Positions 40,746 through 52,058 of a DNA stretch of 64,000 nt are shown in pieces. The translations under genes were made by a program, and so were the position numbers. Source of the DNA: Cycas panzhihuaensis (Eukaryota; Cycadophyta); contig CM041465.1 of assembly GCA_023213395.1 (NCBI GenBank), positions 247,263,741-247,327,740 of the forward strand, in the 5' to 3' direction. Each line of letters opens with the position of its first letter. Position 1 is the stretch's first letter. Under the pieces are notes generated by a model. The model was not told where the DNA came from. It made no database searches and worked only from the letters and a program-made list of their open reading frames with translations.

Positions 40746-43217
40746 TAGAGGAGACTAGTTCCCTCTGTTCTATTTTTTCTGCTCAAGGAGATTCAAAGAA
40801 GGGTTACAAACCCTTGGTGACGACCTTCGCCCTCCGAAGGCGATCCAAGGTTTGTTGAGACCTATTTCTTGCAGGTTCAAGCTTCTGGAGCAATATTAAA
40901 AGCTGGAGTAAGGCTACTTTCAAATCTGATTTTTTTTTTCAGATCTTAATTGGGGTGCAACACTCACTGTTTCTTCAAAACAGTGACTTTTCTTCAATTT
41001 TTTTCTTTCAAAAAATTATATATCAATCCTCTGTAATGCAAGGTAGATGTTAGGAAGTTTAATGTGTGTTGTTTGACTGAAAAGCAAACTTCAGTCACTG
41101 CACTCAGGCTGCACCTATTTTTCTCACTGTTTGTGGGTCATTTTTCTACTGACAGAGCAAATTTTTGAACAAAATCACTCGTTTCTCTTGCCATCCACTA
41201 TCTGACTTTTGTTGCAGGCTCTGTGAAGTATACTCAGTAGACTCTCAGACTCTCTGAAGTTTCTACAGTTCAACAAACTTACTGCAGGCCTGCATACATT
41301 ACTGGACAGCCTCTCAAACCCCAGACAGAGTCCAAATCACTGGTGTTGCTCTTAGATTTGCAAATTTGATTTCCAGAAGTAGTGTTCACTCTTCAGTGGG
41401 TCCCATGAGCAATCTACAGAGGAAAAATAGAACTTGAAGAGGCCGTACGACTGATTTCTTTCTACACGGCCCATCCGCCCAACCAAAGCATCAAATGCTT
41501 GGTTCTCATTGCACAGTGAATGAAATACATTGAAACTTGAGAGGCACCTCTGTTATGCCTGTACGACCCTTCTCCTGAAGTCCGGGATCATTCCATCGAT
41601 CCTATGAAGAGATCGAACAAACTGTGTATCCACGACGAGCACACGAACGGCAGCAGCTCCGTCGTATTCAAAGTTTTCAAAAATTTCGATTTCATATCAT
41701 TTACTTTTAACCTTAGGTTATAAAAATCGGAATATCCACAATATATTCTTTTTTATATAATCTTTTTGGTCCAAAGTTTACATTAAGTGTTCTTTTAATT
41801 CACTTAAAGTACTAAAAATTCACTTTTTAAGCCAAAGTTTAAAGATTACTAAGTGTTGTTTAGTCTTTTAACCTTTTTCAGTGAATAAAAGACTAAATCA
41901 AGGCTTTTAAGTGATTTACTACATCAAAAGTGATATTTTCTCTTTATTAAGTCATTTTTCCTAGTCAAGGCACCTTGTATGGTGACCTTTGGTTTAAATT
42001 TTCTTAAGGGAAAAATCATTTTTTTTTGTACTTTTGGACCTAAAAATCTCCTTAGTACTTAGTGATCTCATTAAATCACTGATACTAAGTCAATCTCACT
42101 TCTTTGAAGATTAAAAATACTTATTTTTAAGCATTTTCAAAGGCTCCCTGCGTGGTGTCCTTACTACTGAAAGTTGCAAAAAAAATTGAATTTCAGCCTT
42201 TGTTTTTAAAGCATTTCAAGCTTTATTTTACACTTATTTCATATTTATAAGTGTTAAAAAGTCTTCTTGTGTTGATACCTTGTCAAAAGTGATATTTATC
42301 ACTGTTTCAACACTATTTTTAAGGTACCTTGCATGGTGACCTAGTGCCCTTAGTCTCAAAAAAGGGCTAAAAAACACTTCTATTTAATAAAATCACTTCA
42401 TTTTTTGATCATTGGGACTATTTTAAAGTTCCAACACTTGGTGCTTGGTGTCCTTATTTGGCAAGTGGTCTTCTTCTCTTCACTTTTGAGCATTAAAAGG
42501 AACCCACTTGTACTTTCATCACAAGGTTTTGCTTTGCTTCTTTGAGTACTTAGCATCTTTTCAAAGTACTTTTTTTGCAAAACTCATTGTACTCAAGCAT
42601 CTTTTTTTACTTGGATTTGCATAAGCACTCTCACTTCATTAAGTGCTCATTGTAAACAACACTTTAAGTGTTCATTTGATGTACTAGCTTGCTTTTTTTT
42701 GAAGCCTCTTTCATTGTAAGCTTAATCAAACACTTTCATAAGTACATCATCCAAGTAAAATAAATCTTAAGTTCACTTTAACCTTTCAAAAAGTGACTTA
42801 AAAATCTTGTTGGAGAGGCCCGAAAAAGGTTCAAACCTTGCCTCTGAAATAACCTTAAGCTTGGTACATTCCCTAGGGGACCAACCAACCGTACGGTCAG
42901 TGCACGACAATTAAGGTTGCTTGAGGGAAAGGAGGTTCGAAAAGGGTGTACGTCCAACCCACGGAAAGCATGGTACGTCCATGCAGATCAACCCTACCTG
43001 CCTTGTCCTCGATTTAACTTGGCCAACTGTTGGATCTCCTCTATGGATCAGGATTGGACCAACTCCATAGCGTCATCCTCCACCTCTCATCATTCCATTC
43101 AGTTGTTGGATCTTCTAGTAAGATTAGAACTGTTGGTTTCGTTAGAAGGTGGAACTTAAGCGACGAAAGCTTTGAGCTTCCAAGTTATTTGCTAGCTTCA
43201 AGCCTTACAACTGAAAC
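40746..43217 (+). other. K leader, about 2.5 kb
   Basis: Non-coding. GC-richer block near 41430-41680; AT-rich tract 41680-42790 with three motif copies at 41968, 42141 and 42322; hairpin segment at 42814-42845; then a conserved 370 bp to the gag start. Matches I throughout and L in reverse. Two short frames at 42917-43221 end before gag and have no motif. Confidence 0.85.
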
Positions 43218-44160
43218 ATGACTGCAATTAACATGCTTAATGCATGCACCATTAGATTAACAGGACAAGACAACTATAAAAAATGGAAGAGGATCACTCA
43301 GAATCTTTTGATAATGAATGAATTTTGGGGTTATATTTCTGGAAGGATACCCCAACCTGTACCTGTTATCAATGGTGATGTAATCGTTCAACCTGATGAT
43401 GGTATTGTTGCTGCTTGGGAAGTCAAAGATGAAATCGCTTTGGCATTCCTACATATGATTGTTGATGTTCATGTGGATCAAAATATTGTGTGTGCAAAAA
43501 CTTCTAAGGAAGCATGGGACATTTTGTCCTCTTTGTATGAAAGGCGAGATGAAGCTCGCATATTGATGGTAAAAGCCAAGTTGTATTCTGTAAAATTTTT
43601 CAAGCCTATGTCGGCTTTTCTTTCCTCCATCAAGGAGGTATGTAATGAATTGAATACACTAGGTAGTCCATCAACTAGAGATGAGCTTATAACATCAATC
43701 ACCAAAGCTTTGCCAAAGGACTACAATGGCTTTATATCTTCTACTACACGAGATGGTTCACTCAAAAGAATGTCATTTAATGAACTTGAAAGCTTGTTGC
43801 TTCAAGAGGAACAAATTTACACCAAGGATAATGAGGACGAACCATCTACATCAGGTGCATTCACGGCCAAATCAAAGGCCAAACAGAACTCTAAACCTGC
43901 ACTCTCAAAGCAATTTGGGAACATGAACATTGGTTCCTCAAAGACCAATGTTGTTTGTCATTATTGTGGCAAAGCTGGGCACATTGCACCTGATTGTAGG
44001 AAGAAGCAAGTAGATCTGCGACAATAGCAGCAGCAGCCACGTCAAAAAAGTCAGAGACAACAGCAGCCACGATAACAATTCCAACAAAGATTCCAACAAC
44101 AACAGCAGCAACAACCCCCTCGACCCAATCGAGGTGCCTATCGAGGAGGTCAAAGAGGAA
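43218..44160 (+). pseudogene. K gag: capsid and CCHC nucleocapsid
   Basis: Starts MTAINMLNACTIRLTGQDNY at 43218 and is open for 269 codons: WKRITQNLLIMNEFWGYISG, WEVKDEIALAFLHM, EAWDILSSLYERRDEARILM, ITKALPKDYNGFISSTTRDG, LLQEEQIYTKDNEDE. The knuckle CHYCGKAGHIAPDC is perfect (near residue 250). TAG at 44025 and TAA at 44073 interrupt a Gln-rich, then Arg/Gly-rich tail, with the frame unchanged into protease. It is the best preserved gag in the window and could still make a capsid-sized protein. Confidence 0.93.
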
Positions 44161-45480
44161 GGGGGGGATTTAAAGGTGGCAATGAACACCACTTCAATCA
44201 GTTTGCAGATGAGGACAAACTGTTTTGTGCTTATCAATCATCCAAGGTTGATGCAACTTGGACTATTGACTTTGGAGCTACTCAATACATGACTGGGAGT
44301 GAAGAACTCCTTTGCGACATCAAGGAAAGAAAAGGTCAATCAGTGACCTTCGGCAACAATCAATCTGTCAAAATTTCTGACATAGGCACAATAGATCCAT
44401 TTCATTCTTCTTCTAATCCTTCCTCTTCATTTCCCAATTGCAATGCCTACTTTATACCTTCTATGGACAAAAGCTTGCTATCTGTTAGCAAATTGGACAA
44501 GCAACAGATGAGCATTTTATTCAAAAATGGGAAATGTGTAATAAGTGACAAAGATGACCAAGTAGTAGTTGTTGGATATGAGGATCATGGCCTCTACAAA
44601 TTGGATGCTAATAACATAACACTTGATTTTGCTTACTCTGGTTCTATTGTCACTCAACACTTGTCCAAGATGCAACTTTGGCATCAACGTCTAGGCCATT
44701 TTAGCTTAGATAATCTCAGGCAGATGGTGAACAAAAACATGGTACATGGGCTTCCAAAGATATATGGCACAAAATGTCTTTGTGAAGGATGCATAATGGG
44801 GACACAACATCGCTTGCCTTTCCCTAAAGGCAAAGCTTGGCATGCATCACATCCTTTGCAGCTGGTACACTCATATTTGTGTGGACTTATGTCCACCGCA
44901 TCCTTTGGAGGAGCTTTGTACTATATCTCCTTCATTGATGACTTTTCTCATAAAGTTTGGGTCTACTTCATCAAGCACAAGTCTGAAGCATTTTCAAAGT
45001 ACAAAGAATTCAAGCTTGAAGTGGAGAATGAGTCTGGCCAATTTATCAAAACACTAAGGACAGACAATGGAGGTGAATTTACTTCAAATGAATTCACCCA
45101 ATTCTGCAAGGATAATGGCATTCAGAGACAGCTTACTATTCCTCACACTCCTCAACAAAATGGAGTCTCTGAAAGAATGAATAGAACTTTGGCTAACAAA
45201 GCCAAAGCAATGATGCATGCAAAATGACTCACTCGAGCTTACTGTGCAGAGGCATTTCACACAGTTGTCTATGTGGCAAATCAAAGTCCAAGAATAGCAG
45301 TCACCGACATCACACCAGAGGATGCATGGTTTGGCAAAAAGCCAACTATCAGCCATTTGAGGACTTTTGGGTGCACTGCTTATATGCACATCCCCGATTA
45401 GCAAAGAACAAAATTAGACAAGCATAGTCTAAAGTGCATCTTTGTAGGTTATGCCATTCATAGCAAAGCCTACAAGTTGT
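44161..45480 (+). pseudogene. K protease and integrase
   Basis: Same frame as gag. The protease region reads WTIDFGATQYMTGS near 44260: the Ser of D-S-G is Phe. Integrase zinc region: LWHQRLGHFSLDNLRQM and CLCEGCIMGTQH near 44700-44810. In the core the first catalytic Asp is lost (LVHSYLCGLM, near 44870). The second Asp is present in RTDNGGEF near 45060 and the Glu in GVSERMNRT near 45170. TGA at 45225 and TAG at 45399 stop the C-terminal part. 312 codons (44289-45227) are open. Confidence 0.92.
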
Positions 45481-46592
45481 ATGATCCCATTGGAAAGAAA
45501 ATGCAGCTCTCAAGAGATGTAATCTTTGTTGAAGATGATCATAAGGAGTTGCAAACAACATCCATGCAACCCCCCATTGACAAAGGCAAAAAGATTGTTG
45601 AGGCTTTCCTTCCCTCTCAATCTTCAACTCCATGTACATCATCTGCACCTGCTGGACCGTCCACATCATCAGATTTTGCTCCACTTGATCCTAGCACATC
45701 TTCTGTTGATCAACCACTTAGACTAGAAGATCTTGAGGTTCAAGTCATATCAATTAAAAAATTACCAAAATGGTATACTCAAACAGTGCAGGACGACCAC
45801 ATCATTGAAGGAAAATGTCCATCAAAATATAGGCAACAGACCAATTATGCACTTATGGCTGAAGTGCTATGTGTTGATGAGCCTTCCACCTTTGAGGAGG
45901 CTTCTAAAAATGAAAATTGGAAGGCTGCCATGGATGAAGAAATCTATTCTATTGAAAAGAATGGTACTTGGGATTTGGTCGAATTGCCTAAACACAAATA
46001 GGCAATTAGTTGCAAATGGGTCTACAAGACCAAATTTCATTCTGATGGTACACTTAAGCGGCAGAAGGCCCGCCTTGTGGCAAAATGTTTCAAACAAAAG
46101 GAAGGCATAGACTACGAGGAGACTTTTGCACCAGTAGCTAACATGAATACCATCAGACTCATCTTGGCCTTAGAAGCTCAATGCAAATGGCTAGTCTTTC
46201 AGATGGACGTGAACAACGCCTTTCTAAATGGCGATCTTCAGGAGGAGGTATACTCGGAGCAACCTCCTGGTTATAAGGTACAAGGCAAGAAGCATTTAGT
46301 ATGTCGCCTAAAAAAGGCATTATATGGCTTAAAACAAGCTCCAAGAGCATGGTACTCAAAGATCGATGATTACTTCTTGAGACATGGGTTTCATCGATCT
46401 ACTTCAAATCCTAACTTATACATCAAACATGAAAAGAACCATGCCATTTTTATTGTCTTGTTTGTAGATGACTTAGTGATCATTGGCAATGACACTAAGA
46501 TGATACACATTCTCCAGGATGACTTGAAGAGAAGTTTCGAGATGACAGATCTTGGACTTCTTCACTATTTCTTAAGCTTCGAGGTATGGCAA
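45481..46592 (+). pseudogene. K RT
   Basis: Same frame. The Ser/Thr/Pro-rich linker runs 45590-45740, KLPKWYTQTVQDDH leads into MDEEIYSIEKNGTWDLVELPKHK, then TAG at 45999. The next stretch (46077-46595) has ETFAPVANMNTIRLILAL, FQMDVNNAFLNGDLQEEVY, ALYGLKQAPRAWYSKIDDYF, the catalytic box FVDD at 46461-46472 (both Asp kept) and LGLLHYFLSFEVWQ. TAG at 46593 lies exactly where H and L also have a stop. Confidence 0.93.
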
Positions 46593-47415
46593 TAGCCAGG
46601 CTATATCTTCATCTCCCAAGCGAAATATTCTTGGGACATTTTGCAGCGGTTCAGGATGCACGACTGCAAACCAACGCCTACACCAATGGAGAATGGATCT
46701 AAGCTTACTCTCAATGAGGAAGCTGCACCTGCAGATCCCACACTTTACCGACAGTTGATTGGGAGCCTCATTTATCTCACCAACACTCGACTGGATATTT
46801 CATTTGCAGTTGGGATTTGTTCACGATACATGTCTCAACCCAATCAGAAACATTGGAATGCAGCTAAACGCATACTCAAATACATCAAAGGCACATTGCA
46901 GCATGGCCTTGAGTATGCACATGATGAGAACTTCACTCTAGAAGGGTTCTCAGATTCTAATTGGGCAGGTTGCTAGGATAGCAGGAGATCAACCTCGGGA
47001 TACTGTTTTTCCCTTGGTTCAGCAGTTGTTTCGTGGAGTTGCAAGAAGCAACCTAATGTTATTTTGTCCTCCACCGAAGCAGAGTACAAAGTTGCGATCG
47101 GTGACTTGTGAAGCTATCTGGCTACGACGGATTCTTGGGGAACTTGGACTTGAATAGGATCATCCCACTGGGATTTATTGCGATAATCAAAGTGTGCTCA
47201 AGCTGGCCAAGAGTCCTGTCTTTCATGCAAGGACCAAACATATTGAGGTTCATCATCACTTCATCAAAGAGCATGTGCAAAATGGTGAGATCAACCTTCG
47301 ATATCGACCAACAGAACAACAGACAACGGATATCTTTACCAAGCCACTTGGTAGAGAAAATTTGTAAAATTTAGAGATGGTCTAGGAGTCTGACTTAACA
47401 TTGTAAATGTGGGGG
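46593..47415 (+). pseudogene. K RNase H and polypurine tract
   Basis: Connection and RNase H: AKYSWDILQRFRMHDCKPTP, LYRQLIGSLIYLTNTRLDIS, HWNAAKRILKYIKGTLQHGLE, FSDSNWAGC, TAG at 46974 (shared with H and L), [27 protein letters not shown] small deletion near 47100 breaks the frame within the segment before [29 protein letters not shown] and DIFTKPLGRE follow. A GTGGGGG purine tract ends at 47415. Confidence 0.92.
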
Positions 47416-47966
47416 TGTTAAACCTTATGTTTACATGTTAAGACTATGTACTTTATTTTTCATGTAATATTTGTACTTTTGTACTTTAGGGGTGACTTAT
47501 CACTTAAGTGATGAAGTGCACACCCACATTCTTTTCTAGTGACACAACATTGTCACTAAATGGTCAAATGGACCCCTATGCATTTTTGCTCACTTGAGAG
47601 CCCTAAAAGGACACATGTCCTACATGCAAGGCATGTACCTTGGATGTTTGACACTTGTCAAACATTCAATGCCTTAGGTCTCTCCTTTCACTCTATATAA
47701 TGAGACCTCTCCTCATTGTCCATATATAGAGTTGGAGTCAGACAGTTATCTTTGCCAGTTTGCTAATCAAACTGTTATTCATTTGGAGGTTGCACCAATT
47801 CCAACCCCTCATCTTTGGTATCATTTTCTTGCTCCTTTTCATGCTTTATTTTGCTTATGTTTCATCTTAGAGTTTCATACTTGTTTAGCATTTGTTGCTT
47901 TCTAGAACTAGAGTGAACCTAGCTTCTAGATCTTGGGATTGTAAGGCCATTAGGCCATTTTTCACA
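47416..47966 (+). repeat. K 3' LTR
   Basis: 551 bp, partner of 40182-40731. One palindrome has a change here (AAGTGATGA near 47505). Confidence 0.96.
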
Positions 47967-48926
47967 GTAAAGTCCTGTTCTGTTGTAAATCCTAATGATA
48001 ATAATAAAGTGTGGCATTTAAAGTATGGGCATATCCCTGTGGATAAGTTGGAAATGATGAAAAAGAATAATATAGATAATGGGCTTCCTGCTATTTCGGT
48101 AGATCATTTTGTTTGCAAAGGTTGTCAATTTGGAAAACAACATCATTTTCCCTTCAGAACCAATGAATGGCGTGCTCAAGAAAAATTAGAACTAATACAC
48201 AGATTTATGTGGTCCTCTGACACTACTATCCATAAATGGCTCCGGATAATTTTTGACTTTCATTGATGATTTCACTAGGAAGGTGTGGGTATACTTCCTT
48301 CATAACGAATCATAAGTATTTGATATATTTAAAGAATTTAAGGTTGATGTAGATTTGGAGTCAGATGTAAAATTAAATGTATTGGATTTGACAATGGGGG
48401 TGAATATATTTCAAAAGAGTTTTTGGACTGCTGCATAATTAAAGTTATACGAAGGTAGCTTACAACTCCCTATATGCCTTAGTCCAATGGTGTTGCAAAA
48501 CGAAAAAATAGAACCATTATGGAAATGGCACGTAGCATGATTCATGGCAAAGAAATTTCAAGAACTTACTGGGCTGAAGCAGGAAGTACATCATGCTATC
48601 TGATAAATTGGTGTCCAGCCATAGTACTAGAGCAGATCACCCTTGAAGAAGGATGGACAGGAAGAAAGCTTGATGTAAGTAACTTAAAAGTTTTTGGGAG
48701 TCGAGCCTTTGTTCATATACCAGATAAAAATAGGACAAAACTCGATTCAAAATGCATAGAATGCATTATGATTGGGTACAGTAAAAACTCAAAGGGTTAC
48801 AAGTGCATAGATCCCAAAACTAATAAAATCTATGTAAGTAGGGATGTTGTTTTTAATGAAGAAATCCCTACTGAGGTCAAGCCTCCAATTCAAACAATTG
48901 AAGAAGTACCAAGGATCGAGCCTTAA
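47967..48926 (+). pseudogene. M integrase
   Basis: Resumes after K: VWHLKYGHIPVDKLEMMKK and FVCKGCQFGKQHHFPF give a complete HHCC zinc region. The first Asp lies in a TDLCGPL segment reachable only after a one-base slip near 48205. FIDDFTRKVWVYFL and FDNGGEYISKEF follow in shifting frames. The catalytic Glu is Lys (GVAKRKNRT, near 48500). The C-terminal part is open 48519-48926: MEMARSMIHGKEISRTYWAEA, VSNLKVFGSRAFVHIPDKNR. Confidence 0.9.
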
Positions 48927-50206
48927 GAAGAACCTCTTGTTGAAGAATTTAGAATAACTACAGAAAATGAATTAGAGGAGTCAGAATCCACTCCTCTTAC
49001 AGAAGGAGAACATTCATCTGAAGAGTCAATCACTGAAGGAACAAAAAAGGAGAAGAAAGTACCAAAATGGTACATCAAAATAATAGAAGAATGAAAGGGA
49101 GATGTTTTCACACACTGAACTAGAAGTCAGCAATATCAAGCTCTCTTCAACAGATTGGAGCCTCAGTCCTTTGAAGAAGCAAAGGAGCATGCATAATGGA
49201 GATTAGTAATGAATGCAAAAATGGATGCCATTGCCAAAAATCAAACTTGGGATCTAGTGGAGTTACCCTCCAATAAACCTATTGTCAATTGTAAATGGGT
49301 ATACAAGGTAAAAGAAGGACCAGATGGCAAAATAGGAAAGTTCAAAGTCAGACTTGTGGCAAAAGGATACACTTAGACCGCTGGGATTGATTTTCATGAA
49401 ACATTCTCTCCTGTGGCTAAATTGAATACTGTTAGAACAATGATTGCACTAGCAGCTCAAAATGACTAGGCAATTTACCAGTTAAATGTCAAAAGTGTTT
49501 TTCCAAATGGAGATCTAGAGGAAGAGGTCTACATGCAGCAACTAGAAGGCTACATCAAGCAAGGACAAGAGCATCTGGTATGTAAGCTAAAAAAGGCTCT
49601 GTATGGATTAAAACAAGCTCCCAGAACTTGGTATGCCAAGTTGGACAAACATTTGTCTCAAAATGGATTTCATAGGTGCAAGTCTGATTCCAGTTTATAT
49701 GTAAAAAGAAGTGGTGGAAAAATCTCCATCATTGTTGTCTATGTCGATGACATGATTCTTATAGGAGATGATAAAGAATCTATCTCAAATATAAAGAGTC
49801 AGTTGGAAAGGGAATTTGAAATGATAGATTTAGGTTCCCTGAACTACTATCTGAAACAGAAATTAAACAAAGCAAAGAATCAATCACACTATCACAAGGC
49901 AGATACATCAGAGATTTGCTAGTTAAATTTCAAATGGAGAATTGCAATGAATGTGCAGCTCCTATGGAAGTGAATTGCAATTTAGTACCAGATGAAGGAG
50001 AGCCTACTATTAATAACACTTTTTACAGGCAGTTGATTATAAGCTTGATCTATCTCACTGCCACAAGACCCAACATTTCACACTCAGTGGATTTGGTTTC
50101 CAGATATATGCAGGAGCCAAGAATAAGACGTTGGAAAGTTGCCAAAAGGATACTCAGATATCTAAAAGGAATTGTAGATCTGAAATTGGTATATACCAAA
50201 AAGAAG
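48927..50206 (+). pseudogene. M RT
   Basis: Acidic linker, then NQTWDLVELPSNKPIVNCKW near 49240, followed by RLVAKGYT and a TAG. QLNVKSVFPNGDLEEEVYMQ carries changes in the usually invariant DVKSAFLNG. Open 49533-49922: KALYGLKQAPRTWYAKLDKH, the catalytic YVDD at 49740-49751 and LGSLNYYL. After a shift, ECAAPMEVNCN, YRQLIISLIYLTATRPNIS and KRILRYLKGIVDL lead to 50206, where truncated L begins. Confidence 0.92.
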
Positions 50207-50484
50207 AGAGTGAAATGAGAGACCTAAGGCATTGGATGTTTGACAAGTGTCAAACATCCAAGGTACATGCCTTGCATGTCGGACATATGTCCTTTTGGGG
50301 CTCTCATGTGAGCAAAAGTGCATGGGGGTCCATTTGACCCTTTAGTGACAACGTTGTGTCACTAGAAAGAATGTGGGTGTGCACTTTATCACTTAAGTGA
50401 TAAGTCACCCCTAAAGTACAAAAGTACAAATATTACATGAAAAATAAAATACATAATCTTAACATGTAAACATAAGGTTTAACA
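50207..50484 (-). repeat. L 3' LTR, truncated
   Basis: Corresponds to 57447-57724 of the other LTR. The missing part is the R/U5 side; the break falls right at the TATA box (the partner reads CATTATATAGAGTG). Confidence 0.92.
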
Positions 50485-51299
50485 CCCCCTTCATCATTTA
50501 CAATGTTAAGCCTGACGCCAAGACCATCTCTGAATTTTACAAACTTTTCTCTACCAAGAGGCTTGGTAAAGATATCTATTGTACGCTCCTCAGAGGTGCA
50601 TCGGAGGTTGATCTCACCATTCTGCACATGCTCTCTGATGAAGTGATGATGAACCTTGATGTGTTTAGTCCGTGCATGAAAAGCTGGATTCTTGTCTAAC
50701 TTGAGTACACTTTGATTGTCACAAAGAAATCTTGGTGGGGTGATCTGCTTTGAAGTCCAAGTTCCCCAATAATGTCGTAGCGATAGCTTCACAAGCGCTA
50801 ATCGCAACTTTGTACTGCCTTGGTGGAGGACAAGGTAACATTGGGTTGCTTCTTGCAACTCCACGAAACAACTTCTTGAACCAAGGGAAAACATTATCCA
50901 GGTTGATCTCCTGCTATCCTAGCAACCTGCCCAATTAGAATCTGAGAACCCTTCTAGAGTGAAGTTCTCATCATGTGCATACTCAAGGCCATGCTGCAAT
51001 GTGCCTTTGATGTATTTGAGTATGCGTTTAGTTGCATTCCAATGTTTCTGATTGGGTTGAGACATGTATCGTGAACAAATCCCAACTGCAAATGAAATAT
51101 CCAGTCGAGTGTTGGTGAGATAAATGAGGCTCCCAATCAATTGTCAGTAAAGTGTGGGATCTGCAGGTGCAACTTCCTCATTGAGAGTAAGCTTAGATCC
51201 ATTCTCCATTGGTGTAGGCGTTGGTTTACAATCGTGCATCCTGAACTGCTGCAAAATGTCCCAAGAATATTTCGCTTGGGAGATGAAGATATAGCCTGG
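50485..51299 (-). pseudogene. L RNase H
   Basis: Minus strand. The connection region after the RT stop is AKYSWDILQQFRMHDCKPTP, then MIGSLIYLTNTRLDISFAVG, HWNATKRILKYIKGTLQHGLE, FSDSNWAGC and TAG (the stop shared with K and H, near 50918). After a shift come FLCDNQSVLKLDKNPAFHAR, HHHFIREHVQNGEINL and DIFTKPLGREKFVKFRDGLG, ending near 50500. A polypurine tract (GATGAAGGGGGTGTTAA on the minus strand) borders the LTR. Confidence 0.92.
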
Positions 51300-52058
51300 C
51301 TATTGCCATACCTCGAAGCTTAAGAAATAGTGAAGAAGTCCAAGATCTGTCATCTCGAAACTTCTCTTCAAGTCATCCTGGAGAATGTGTATCATCTTAG
51401 TGTCATTGCCAGTGATCACTAAGTCATCTACATACAAGGCAACAAAAATGGCATGGTTCTTTTCATGTTTGATGTATAGATTAGGATCTGAAGTAGATCG
51501 ATGAAACCCATGTCTCAAGAAGTAATCATCGATCTTTGAGTACCATGCTCTTGGAGCTTGTTTCAAGCCATATAGTGCCTTTTTTAGGCGATATACTAGA
51601 TGCTCCTTGCCTTGTACCTTGTAACCGGGAGGTTGCTCCAAGTATACCTCCTCCGGAAGATCGCCATTAAGAAAGGCGCTCTTCACGTCCATCTGATAGA
51701 CTCGCCATTTGCATTGAGCAGCTAAGGCTAAGATGAGTCTGATGGTGTTCATATTTGCCACTGGTGCAAAAGTCTCCTCATAGTCTATGCCTTCCTTTTG
51801 TTTGAATCCTTTTGCCACAAGGCGGGCCTTCTGCCGCTTAAGTGAACCATCAGAATGGAATTTGGTCTTGTAGACCCATTTGCAACAGATTGCCTGTTTG
51901 TGTTTAGGCAATTCAACCAAATCCCAAGTACCATTCTTTTCAATAGAATGGATATCTTCATCCATGGCAGCCTTCCAATTTTCATTTTTAGAAGCCTCCT
52001 CAAAGGTGGAAGGCTCATCAACACATAGCACTTCAGCCATAAGTGCATAATTGGTCTG
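51300..52058 (-). pseudogene. L RT, 246 open codons
   Basis: Minus-strand open frame 52040-51300, the longest intact RT in the window: STFEEASKNENWKAAMDEDI, NGTWDLVELPKHKQAICCKW, GIDYEETFAPVANMNTIRL, YQMDVKSAFLNGDLPEEVYL, LKKALYGLKQAPRAWYSKID, the catalytic YVDD at 51423-51434 and LGLLHYFLSFEVWQ. It ends at TAG, the same position as in K and H. Palm motifs are all in place; the Gln codon that is TAG in K and H after KHK is intact here. A fold-competent RT core is plausible, but it lacks the connection and RNase H. Confidence 0.93.

Larger units (their letters stand above)
40182..47966 (+). mobile_element. Element K: full-length long-lineage copia, target duplication GTAAA
   Basis: A 7785-bp plus-strand element with LTRs 40182-40731 and 47416-47966, primer site, 2.5-kb leader, gag-pol in a single frame for most of its length, and a polypurine tract before the 3' LTR. 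GTAAA flanks both sides (40177-40181, 47967-47971). The LTRs differ at few positions, so insertion into M is recent compared with M itself. Confidence 0.97.

Noticed and set aside
40177-47971. Possibility that K is a part of M rather than an insertion
   Set aside because: Two matching LTRs, a primer site, a polypurine tract and GTAAA on both sides prove separate insertion. M's integrase frame resumes beyond K.
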